9,441 nt of DNA from Desulfobacteraceae bacterium (GTDB lineage Bacteria > Desulfobacterota > Desulfobacteria > Desulfobacterales > JAABSP01): assembly GCA_011390035.1 (NCBI GenBank), contig JAABTE010000080.1, positions 1-9,441 on the forward strand, in the 5' to 3' direction. Positions 1 to 6,724 of this stretch are shown in pieces; the stretch's first letter is position 1; the number at the start of each line of letters is the position of its first letter. The notes under the pieces were generated by a model. The model saw only the letters and a list, made by a program, of their open reading frames with translations. It was not told where the DNA came from and did no database searches. A program made the translations under genes and the position numbers.

Positions 1-1196
<1,196 letters not shown>

Positions 1197-1204
1197 GGTT
1201 CAAC

Positions 1205-1236
1205 GGCGGGGCGTTTTTTGCCCGTGGCGCCCCGCC
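1205..1236 (+). terminator. GC-rich hairpin after carB, possible terminator
   Basis: A perfect 9-bp inverted repeat (GGCGGGGCG at 1205-1213, CGCCCCGCC at 1228-1236) starts 8 bases after the carB stop. The six-T run (1214-1219) lies in the 14-base loop, and the downstream arm is followed only by the weakly T-rich CCCTTCCTATT. It is therefore not a textbook intrinsic terminator, but its position fits a 3'-end structure for carB mRNA. A shorter competing fold, GGGC/GCCC, is also possible. Confidence 0.4.
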
Positions 1237-1244
1237 CCTTCCTA

Positions 1245-1273
1245 TTGCGCTTCCATCCAATTTATCCTATCAT
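1245..1273 (+). promoter_or_regulatory. Candidate sigma70-type promoter for the phosphatase operon
   Basis: TTGCGC (1245-1250) and TATCAT (1268-1273) are separated by exactly 17 bases. The -10 matches TATAAT at five of six positions; the -35 keeps only the TTG. It lies downstream of the carB hairpin and about 125 bases before the phosphatase start, in locally AT-richer DNA. It is a motif match only. A second AT-rich stretch, TATATA at 1314-1319, lacks a good -35. Confidence 0.3.
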
Positions 1274-1357
1274 AAGTCGCCATTTCGATTTTTCCCATGG
1301 CGCCCGCATCCATTATATACCCATTGCCGGAGACCACCCGGCGGAGAGGAGGTTCCC

Positions 1358-1390
1358 ATGCATGGCATGTCCGCGGTCCGCGGGGGATAG
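1358..1390 (+). CDS. Possible 10-codon leader ORF upstream of the phosphatase
   Basis: A consensus Shine-Dalgarno AGGAGG (1347-1352) sits 5 bases before ATG 1358. The frame reads MHGMSAVRGG and stops at TAG 1388-1390. This is the best ribosome-binding site in the window, better than that of the phosphatase itself (GGGGGA at 1382-1387, 9 bases before ATG 1397). The small frame is in phase with the phosphatase frame, separated from its ATG by TAG and two Arg codons, so terminating ribosomes could reinitiate at 1397. It may be a leader peptide, a translational-coupling device, or the old start of the phosphatase now cut off by an amber codon. No protein family is recognisable. Confidence 0.3.
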   Translation: MHGMSAVRGG

Positions 1391-1396
1391 CGCCGG

Positions 1397-3529
1397 ATGA
1401 CCATCACCCGACGACTTCTGGTTATAAACGGGCTGATCTGCGTGGCGTTCGTCGTCATCACCCTGGTGGTGGTTCTGTCATTCCGCCAGGTGAGGACGGC
1501 ATTGACCACCATCTTCTCTCGCGAAACCCATCGGATCGTTCAAAACGCCAACGCCACCCGGGAGCTGAGTCGGATTCTTTCGGATCTGAACCTGGTGCTG
1601 ATGACCTTCCATGAGCGGGAGACGGTGCTGCGAAATCTTCGTGCGCCCCTGCTGAGCGCCATCGATGCGCTGGGGAAAACGGCCGAACAGCCGGAACTGA
1701 AAGCGGCGCTCGGCGAATTCCGGCAGCGGGTTGACAAAACCCTGATCCAATGCAATGCGGTAATCGTCTCGCGGGACGCCATCAACGCCGTGGAAAACCA
1801 ATTCGAGGACCTGCTGGCCCTGCTGGACCAACTGGTGGCCGAGCGGCTGGTGGAGCTGATTGTCCGGGGGGAGGAAACGACCAATCTGCGCCAGATCAGC
1901 TCCCTGGTGGGCGGTTACAGGGAATCTTTCATGGAAGTCCGCCTTCGGCTGATGCAACTGGGGCTGGAGGATTTCAAGGCGCCCATCGACACAAGGGACC
2001 ATCCTTTGTTCTCCCTGCTGGCGGACCTGCGATTGCGCCTTCGCGCCCTCACGGCATCGGCCCCGGCCATCGCCGGCCACGGCCGGCAACTTATCGAACT
2101 GGTGGAAGCCTACCGGAGAACCTTGACGGCATTTAACGCGGAAGTCATGGACCTGAGCGCCATGATGTCCGACACCAACCACCAGCGGGAGCGCCTGATG
2201 ATGATCATGGAAAAGGCGGATCGGGCCATCGCCGGAAAGACGGCCGAAGCCGCCGCCATTCTCACGGCCCGGATCGACCGGTCCCTGACCATCAACCTGG
2301 CGATCTTTCTGATGGCGCTGCCCGCGGTGGTTTTAGCGGGCCTGACCGCCCTCTCCATCCGGGCGCCGGTGCGGCTGGTGATCGATTATGTAGACCGCAT
2401 CGCGCGCGGGGAGATTCCCGAGCCCGTTCAAAAGCCCCTCAAGGGCGAGTTCGCCCGGGTGGGAGAGAACCTTAACGCCCTGATCGACGCCACCCTCCGC
2501 GTTACGACGGTGGCGGAGGAGATCGCCTCGGGCAGGGTTCAGCGCGCGGTGCCGGAGCGGTCGGAAAAGGACCGGCTGATGCAGGCCCTAAACTCCATGA
2601 TCCGGAGCCTGGGCCGGCTTCAGCGGGAGACGGACGGCATGATTCACGCGGTGGGCATGGGCGGGCTGACGGTGCGGGGGGACGCATCCGGCTTCCAGGG
2701 GGGCTGGCGGGACCTGGTGGCCGGCCTCAACGCCCTGATCGAGGGGCTCAGCGCCAGCATCGCCCGATCCGCGGCCCTGGCCCAGGAGATGGAGCTGGCC
2801 CGGCGCATCCAGACATCCCTGGCGCCGGTGGATGTGAGCCGGGTTCATCCGGATTTCACCATCGCCGCCGGCATGATCCCCGCCGATCAGGTGGGCGGGG
2901 ACTTTTACGACATCACCTTCGACCGGAGCGGCAACCCCTGGCTGGCCATCGGCGACGTGTCGGGCCATGGCCTGACGCCGGGGCTGATCATGATGATGGC
3001 ACAGACGATCCACGCCACCGTCACCACCCAGATGGACTGCGACGCCCGTCGGGCGGTGGCCACGCTGAACGCGGTGCTGTACCAGAACGTGCGGGAGCGG
3101 CTCGGCGAGACCCATTTCATGACCTTGACAGCCCTGAAATATCTGGGCGGCGGCCGGTTTCAGCACGCGGGGGCGCATCTTTCCATGATTGTCCATCGGC
3201 AGGGCGCCGGCGTCTGCGAGCTGATCCGCACCCGGGGCGTTTATCTGAACCTGAAAAAGGACATCGCCGGGGCCACGCGCAACGCCGAGTTCCGCCTGCT
3301 GCCCGGAGACCGGCTGGTGCTTTACACGGACGGGCTGACCGAGGCGCGAAGCCCGTCCGGCGAGATGCTGGACATCGACCGATTCATGGACATCGTGGCC
3401 GGCCACGCCGGGCGGGACGTGGAGGCGATGAAGGACGGCATCATGGCCGACGTGATCCGGTGGTGCGACAATCGCCGCCTGGACGACATGAGCCTGGTGA
3501 TTGTTAAGATGAAAGGGGAAAGCGCATGA
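1397..3529 (+). CDS. Membrane-anchored HAMP/SpoIIE-type PP2C serine phosphatase (RsbU/SiaA-like)
   Basis: A metal-dependent PP2C-family Ser/Thr phosphatase with a transmembrane sensor, expected to dephosphorylate a STAS-type antagonist. Domains in the 710 residues: TM1 at about 8-30 (LLVINGLICVAFVVITLVVV), a largely helical extracytoplasmic region to about 295, TM2 at about 299-321, a HAMP domain at about 322-374 followed by a second HAMP-like helical segment, then the SpoIIE domain from about 470. Metal and catalytic motifs are intact: GGDFYDI (D502, D505), GDVSGHG (D520), LYTDGLTEA (D645) and DDMSLVIV (D696-D697). The architecture matches P. aeruginosa SiaA and related RsbU-like proteins. 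Its stop overlaps the start of the kinase gene (ATGA), indicating translational coupling. ATG 1397 puts TM1 directly after a short basic N-terminus; the frame upstream is closed by TAG at 1388. The ligand of the sensor region is unknown. Confidence 0.92.
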   Translation: MTITRRLLVINGLICVAFVVITLVVVLSFRQVRTALTTIFSRETHRIVQNANATRELSRILSDLNLVLMTFHERETVLRNLRAPLLSAIDALGKTAEQPELKAALGEFRQRVDKTLIQCNAVIVSRDAINAVENQFEDLLALLDQLVAERLVELIVRGEETTNLRQISSLVGGYRESFMEVRLRLMQLGLEDFKAPIDTRDHPLFSLLADLRLRLRALTASAPAIAGHGRQLIELVEAYRRTLTAFNAEVMDLSAMMSDTNHQRERLMMIMEKADRAIAGKTAEAAAILTARIDRSLTINLAIFLMALPAVVLAGLTALSIRAPVRLVIDYVDRIARGEIPEPVQKPLKGEFARVGENLNALIDATLRVTTVAEEIASGRVQRAVPERSEKDRLMQALNSMIRSLGRLQRETDGMIHAVGMGGLTVRGDASGFQGGWRDLVAGLNALIEGLSASIARSAALAQEMELARRIQTSLAPVDVSRVHPDFTIAAGMIPADQVGGDFYDITFDRSGNPWLAIGDVSGHGLTPGLIMMMAQTIHATVTTQMDCDARRAVATLNAVLYQNVRERLGETHFMTLTALKYLGGGRFQHAGAHLSMIVHRQGAGVCELIRTRGVYLNLKKDIAGATRNAEFRLLPGDRLVLYTDGLTEARSPSGEMLDIDRFMDIVAGHAGRDVEAMKDGIMADVIRWCDNRRLDDMSLVIVKMKGESA

Positions 3530-4110
3530 ACGAGCAGCGGGTCACCCTGTACGGCGACTTCATACGGCCGGATCAGGCCGATTTCGAGGGGACGTTGAGC
3601 TTTTGCTTTAAAACCGGCTACCTGGAAAAGAGCAAGCTGTGGAAGAGCAAGGATCTGTCCGCCGAATTCATGGGCCATTTCTGGGAGAACCTCCTGGACA
3701 TGGGCTCCATTCGGCCCCGGCTTCACTTCATCTGCGCCGAGCTGCTGGAAAACGCGGTGTATCACAGCCCGAGCTCGGACTACATGGTGCTGATCCAGCT
3801 CTACTTTAAGGCCAGCGAGCTTTTGATCTTCGTGGAAAACAGCGTGGAGCCGGACCGGATCGGAGAATTCCGGGCGTACATCGAGAACCTGCTGGCGGCC
3901 GACGACCTGCAAGCCCTGTTCATCCGGCGGATGAAGGCGGCCCGCCGGTCCGGAAGCCGCAAATCCCAGGTGGGGCTGATCACCATCATGAAGGACCGGG
4001 GGGCCCGCCTGTCCTGGCGGGTGGCCGAGGGGCCGGACGCGGTCCGGGTGACCACCCTGGCCCGCCTTCGGCTGGAAACGGACCCAAAAGAGAACGGAGG
4101 GGCATCATGA
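3526..4110 (+). CDS. GHKL ATPase-fold protein kinase of the SiaB / slr1658-like type
   Basis: A 194-residue soluble protein with an HATPase-like core, resembling the SiaB family of protein kinases and, more distantly, anti-sigma Ser kinases. The N-box is clear at 71-76 (AELLEN, E72 and N76), followed by the strand VLIQLYFKASELLIFVENS. A helical stretch EFRAYIENLLAADDLQALFIRRMKAARR then leads into a glycine-containing GLITIMKDRGARLSW, in the place where SiaB-like proteins carry their G-box. The predicted role is to phosphorylate the STAS-like protein encoded immediately downstream, with the upstream SpoIIE phosphatase reversing it. The start overlaps the phosphatase stop and the stop overlaps the next start, both as ATGA, so the three products are probably made in fixed ratio. 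Family assignment is from motif memory. Kinase activity, as opposed to a purely binding function, is inferred. Confidence 0.8.
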   Translation: MNEQRVTLYGDFIRPDQADFEGTLSFCFKTGYLEKSKLWKSKDLSAEFMGHFWENLLDMGSIRPRLHFICAELLENAVYHSPSSDYMVLIQLYFKASELLIFVENSVEPDRIGEFRAYIENLLAADDLQALFIRRMKAARRSGSRKSQVGLITIMKDRGARLSWRVAEGPDAVRVTTLARLRLETDPKENGGAS

Positions 4111-4445
4111 AAATCGAAGGCGACGGCTATTGCGTGGAACATGAAAACGAGGAAATCGCCATCCGCGGAAAGCTCTCGCTGATGCTGGAAGACTACGCCC
4201 CCATCGAAACCCTGCTGGAGTGGGCGGTGGCCGAGGCGGACGGCCGGCTGACGCTGGACATCCGGAACCTGGAATACCTGAACAGCTCGGGCATCAAGCT
4301 GCTGTGCGTCAACCTGATCCTGGAGGCCGCGGACGCGCCGGGACTGGCCCTGACCATCCGCTGCTCGAACCGGTTCACCTGGCAGCGGGAGACGGTGCCC
4401 ACCTTCCAGGACCTGATGACGGACATGGTCATCGCCTTTGAATAG
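4107..4445 (+). CDS. STAS-like anti-sigma-antagonist-type switch protein (slr1659-like)
   Basis: A 112-residue protein with a STAS-like pattern: beta strands near the N-terminus (EEIAIRGKLSL), then LTLDIRNLEYLNSSGIKLL at 48-66. This is the anti-sigma antagonist signature, in which a Ser of the SSG turn (S60/S61 here) is the usual phosphorylation site. The middle is unusual compared with classic SpoIIAA/RsbV: after the signature comes ILEAADAPGLALTIRCSNRFTWQRETVPTFQDL, typical of the shorter slr1659-type regulators. It is the predicted phospho-switch of the operon, phosphorylated by the 3526-4110 kinase and dephosphorylated by the SpoIIE protein. It is translationally coupled to the kinase (ATGA) and followed after 6 bases by the histidine kinase. 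Its binding target is not encoded here. Confidence 0.82.
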   Translation: MKIEGDGYCVEHENEEIAIRGKLSLMLEDYAPIETLLEWAVAEADGRLTLDIRNLEYLNSSGIKLLCVNLILEAADAPGLALTIRCSNRFTWQRETVPTFQDLMTDMVIAFE

Positions 4446-4451
4446 CCCGGA

Positions 4452-5699
4452 ATGGACGAGCGCGACAGGGAAATAGAGCGCCTCCGGCGGCGGGTGGCGG
4501 GCCTGGAAAAGACGGTCCAGATCGTTACCCGGTTCTCGGGCCGGGCCGAGCGCGACATGCTGGACCTCTTTGAGACCATCAGCGAAACCGTCCCGGTGCC
4601 CCTGCTGATCTCAACGGAAAGCGGGGAACAGTTGTTCCACAACCGGCAGGCGCTGGAGATTTTCGGCTTCTCCCAAGCCGACGGCTCGGCGGAATTCAAG
4701 CGCCGCAACGCCGCCACCGTGTACGAGAACCCCGAGGACCGGCGCCGCCTTCTGGCCCTGCTGGACGCCCGGGGCGAGGCCCGGGGCCTGTCTGCGCGGA
4801 TGAAAAAGGCGGACGGGAGCGTATTCCCCGCCGCCCTTCATTCCCGGCGGCTGATCTACCAGGGCCGGCCCTGCCTGCTGACGGTGATTCACGACCTGTC
4901 GGAGCTGAAGCGGGAAGAGCAGCGGCGCCTGAACCTGGAGCGCCAGATCCGCCAGACCCAGAAGATGGAGGCCATCGGCACCCTGGCCGGCGGCATAGCC
5001 CACGATTTCAACAACATCCTGGCGGTCATTTTCGGCAAGCTGGATCTGGCCATGCGCTCGTTGCCGGAAAAGGCCCCCGCCCGACGCCATCTCAACGACG
5101 CCCTTTCCGCGGCCCAGCGGGCCAAGTCCATGGTGGGGCGCCTGCTCGATTTTTGCCGCCTGCGCGAGATGGCGCCCGTGGCCTTTCCCGTTGCCGCCAT
5201 CGCGCGGGAGGTTGGGGGCATGATCCGCTGCCTCACCTCTTCCCGGGTGCGGGTCAATGTCCGCATCGAAGCGCCGGATGCCCTCATCATGGGCGATCCC
5301 ACCCAGATCCATCAGATCCTGATGAACCTGTGCGCCAACGCCGATTACGTCCTTAGGCAACGGGGCGGCGCCATCGACATCATTCTGCGGACGGCGCATA
5401 TGCCCCCCGCCGACGGCAACGCCGTGGATCCGCCGCCGAACCTGCCCCCCGGCGACTACGCCCGCCTCACCGTGGCCGACAACGGCCCCGGCATCGATCC
5501 GGACCTGCTGGACCGGATCTTCGACCCCTTCTTCACCACCAAGGGTCCCGGCGAGGGCACCGGCATGGGCCTTTCCGTGGTCCATGGCATCGTTGCCGGC
5601 CACGGCGGGGCGATGACCGTGGAAAGCGCGCCGGGACAGGGGGCGGCCTTTCACTGCTATTTTCCCCTGGCCGCCACCAGCGAGCCGGCCGACCCCTGA
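4452..5699 (+). CDS. Soluble PAS-domain sensor histidine kinase (HDFNN type)
   Basis: A 415-residue histidine kinase with no predicted membrane segment. An N-terminal coiled coil (about 1-35, DEREIERLRRRVAGLEK-like heptads) precedes a PAS domain at about 40-155 (PVPLLIST, LFHNRQALEIFGFS, KADGSVFPAALHSRRLIYQGRPCLLTVIHDLSE). The HisKA region contains GGIAHDFNNIL with phospho-acceptor H184, and the HATPase_c domain has an N-box with N296 (MNLCANADYVL), a G1 box ADNGPGID (D343) and a G2 box GEGTGMGLS. The HDFNN subclass usually carries or neighbours a receiver; here there is none in the protein or beside it. The gene starts 6 bases after the STAS-like gene with no strong RBS of its own, so it is probably cotranscribed and coupled. 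Whether it feeds the partner-switching system or a distant response regulator cannot be read from sequence. Confidence 0.9.
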   Translation: MDERDREIERLRRRVAGLEKTVQIVTRFSGRAERDMLDLFETISETVPVPLLISTESGEQLFHNRQALEIFGFSQADGSAEFKRRNAATVYENPEDRRRLLALLDARGEARGLSARMKKADGSVFPAALHSRRLIYQGRPCLLTVIHDLSELKREEQRRLNLERQIRQTQKMEAIGTLAGGIAHDFNNILAVIFGKLDLAMRSLPEKAPARRHLNDALSAAQRAKSMVGRLLDFCRLREMAPVAFPVAAIAREVGGMIRCLTSSRVRVNVRIEAPDALIMGDPTQIHQILMNLCANADYVLRQRGGAIDIILRTAHMPPADGNAVDPPPNLPPGDYARLTVADNGPGIDPDLLDRIFDPFFTTKGPGEGTGMGLSVVHGIVAGHGGAMTVESAPGQGAAFHCYFPLAATSEPADP

Positions 5700-5715
5700 A
5701 CCGCCTTCCATCCGC

Positions 5716-5843
5716 CTCGCCCCGGTTTAAACTAAGTTCTTAATCTGCTCACCCCAGCTCAAACTAATGCCTTGACCCGCTCGCCCCGGCTTAAACTAAG
5801 ATCTTGACCTGCTCACCCCAGCCTAAATTAAGGTCTTGACCTA
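5716..5843. repeat. Tandem array of four 32-bp degenerate repeats
   Basis: Four adjacent units of exactly 32 bp start at 5716, 5748, 5780 and 5812. The shared core is CTCRCCCCRG, then TTAAACTAAG, then TCTTGACCTG. Units 1 and 3 carry G at positions 4 and 9 (CTCGCCCCGG) while units 2 and 4 carry A at both (CTCACCCCAG), so the array looks like a 32-bp doublet that was duplicated as 64 bp. A fifth, much decayed start (CTTGCGCC) follows at 5844. The units are contiguous with no spacers, so this is not a CRISPR array. It occupies most of the gap after the histidine kinase stop; no gene is visible in 5700-5980. Confidence 0.85.
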
Positions 5844-5881
5844 CTTGCGCCGAACATTTTCCCAAGGCTATCATGCTCCAT

Positions 5882-5899
5882 CGGGATATTCGAATCCCG
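5882..5899. other. Small perfect hairpin between the two tandem arrays
   Basis: CGGGAT (5882-5887) and ATCCCG (5894-5899) pair around a 6-base loop, ATTCGA. No T-tract follows on either strand, so it is not an evident terminator for either the operon on the left or the minus-strand gene on the right. It is the only notable structure in the roughly 80 bp between the 32-bp and 13-bp arrays. Confidence 0.3.
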
Positions 5900-5923
5900 T
5901 AAAGCCGCAAGGATCTTAAGGCC

Positions 5924-5988
5924 GCCGGTCATTGCAGCCGGTCATTGCAGCCGGTCATTGCCGCCGATCATTGCAGCCGATCATGGCC
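5924..5988. repeat. Tandem array of five 13-bp repeats
   Basis: Five contiguous 13-bp units start at 5924, 5937, 5950, 5963 and 5976. Units 1-2 are identical (GCCGGTCATTGCA), unit 3 differs in its last base, unit 4 has GATC for GGTC, and unit 5 is GCCGATCATGGCC. The 13-bp period is not a multiple of three, so the array is not coding repetition. Its last unit runs into the 3' end of the minus-strand SNase-like gene and supplies that gene's TGA stop (5981-5983 on the + strand reads TCA). Confidence 0.88.
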
Positions 5989-6448
5989 CTTGGGGCGGCA
6001 CGGACGGCAAGGCCCACAGGCCCCGCCGCTGAATCCGCGCATCGCTCTCCCATCCGGCCCATTCCCGGCAGAAGGGGGCCGCGCACCGGGCTCGGTCCAC
6101 ACGGGCGGCGCCGGCGCGAATCATCTCCCGGTTCAGGTTCCGGCCGTTGACCACCACCACGGCGATGATGCGGCCCTGATCGTCCTTGCCCATGGTCTCG
6201 ATCCAGATGTTTTCGCCGACCGCCATGACTTCCAGCGCCTGTTTCGAGGCCGCGCCATGGGGCTGATCGGGCCCCGGCGCGTGGATGCCATACAGGTGGA
6301 TAGGGGTTTCCACGCCCTCCGGATCGGTGACGGCCAGGCTGCCCCCGTCATGGACCTCGGTGATGCGGATGTGCCGGTTCAGGGCGCAGCCGCCGGCCAG
6401 CAGTGGCGCCAGCAGCGCCAGAAATACAAATACAATGAGTCGCTTCAT
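5981..6448 (-). CDS. Degenerate SNase-fold (thermonuclease-like) putative lipoprotein
   Basis: A 155-residue exported protein. The N-terminus MKRLIVFVFLALLAPLLAGGC is a signal sequence ending in a lipobox-like AGGC (C21), so lipid anchoring is likely although Ala at -3 is not the preferred residue. The rest follows the staphylococcal nuclease fold: EVHDGGSLAV, IHLYGIHAPG, SKQALEVMAVGENIWIE, DDQGRIIAVVVVNGRNLNREMIRAGAARV and RRGLWALP. Compared with S. aureus nuclease, the aligned catalytic and Ca-binding positions are altered: D21 is Gly (DGGS), R35 is His, D40 is His and E43 is Gly; R87 (DDQGR) is kept. It is therefore likely not an active nuclease. ATG at 6446-6448 gives the complete signal peptide; a weak AAGG lies upstream. 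Its last codons adjoin the 13-bp array. It is a monocistronic, isolated gene. Confidence 0.85.
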   Translation of the reverse strand: MKRLIVFVFLALLAPLLAGGCALNRHIRITEVHDGGSLAVTDPEGVETPIHLYGIHAPGPDQPHGAASKQALEVMAVGENIWIETMGKDDQGRIIAVVVVNGRNLNREMIRAGAARVDRARCAAPFCREWAGWESDARIQRRGLWALPSVPPQGP

Positions 6449-6509
6449 TGTCGGTCAACCTTCGCCTTTCGTTTTAGTGGGACGGCGATTTAAAAAAAAC
6501 CCGCTTTTC

Positions 6510-6526
6510 CGATTGTGCCGCAATCG
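6510..6526. promoter_or_regulatory. Inverted repeat in the divergent intergenic region
   Basis: CGATTG (6510-6515) and CAATCG (6521-6526) form a perfect 6-bp inverted repeat around TGCCG. It lies between the minus-strand SNase-like gene (start 6448) and the hybrid kinase (start 6725), next to the A-run at 6492-6499. It could be a small operator or mRNA hairpin; there is no direct evidence for either. The rest of this 276-bp gap shows only AT-rich stretches and candidate -10 elements. Confidence 0.25.
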
Positions 6527-6671
6527 ACGCCGCAACGCAACACCTTCCTGCGGCGCGATGGGGGAAGGCGCAACAGAGGGGGGGCGCGCTGTCCGGTTCG
6601 CCCAATCCCCTATAATGCTGAATATTTATACGCTAGTTTGGGAATATCTGAATGAAACCATAGACAACTCA

Positions 6672-6680
6672 TGATATATT
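6672..6680 (+). promoter_or_regulatory. Candidate extended -10 promoter for the hybrid kinase
   Basis: TGATATATT gives a TGN extension followed by TATATT (6675-6680), five of six matches to the -10 consensus, about 45 bases before the kinase ATG in an AT-rich stretch. No convincing -35 lies 17 bases upstream, as can happen with extended -10 promoters. A perfect TATAAT also occurs at 6611-6616 without a good -35. This is a motif match only. Confidence 0.3.
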
Positions 6681-6724
6681 GGCTGTGAAGGGGGGATGCG
6701 TATGGAAAGGACCCGCGGAGACCT

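Noticed and set aside
1205..1236. Confident intrinsic terminator after carB
   Set aside because: The stem is perfect but the T-run sits in the loop, not after the stem, so it was given only moderate confidence.
4611..5711. Long minus-strand open frames antisense to the histidine kinase and other genes
   Set aside because: These are shadows caused by high GC; their translations are rich in G, A, R, H and Q and show no domain motifs, while the plus-strand frames carry intact family motifs.
5881..5905. tRNA T-arm (TTCGAATCCC-like sequence)
   Set aside because: The loop resembles a T-loop, but the base before TTC is A instead of G and its pairing fails; no acceptor, D or anticodon arms can be found in the 60 bases upstream.
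5716..5988. CRISPR array
   Set aside because: Both arrays consist of contiguous degenerate units (32 bp and 13 bp) without unique spacers, and no cas genes are present.
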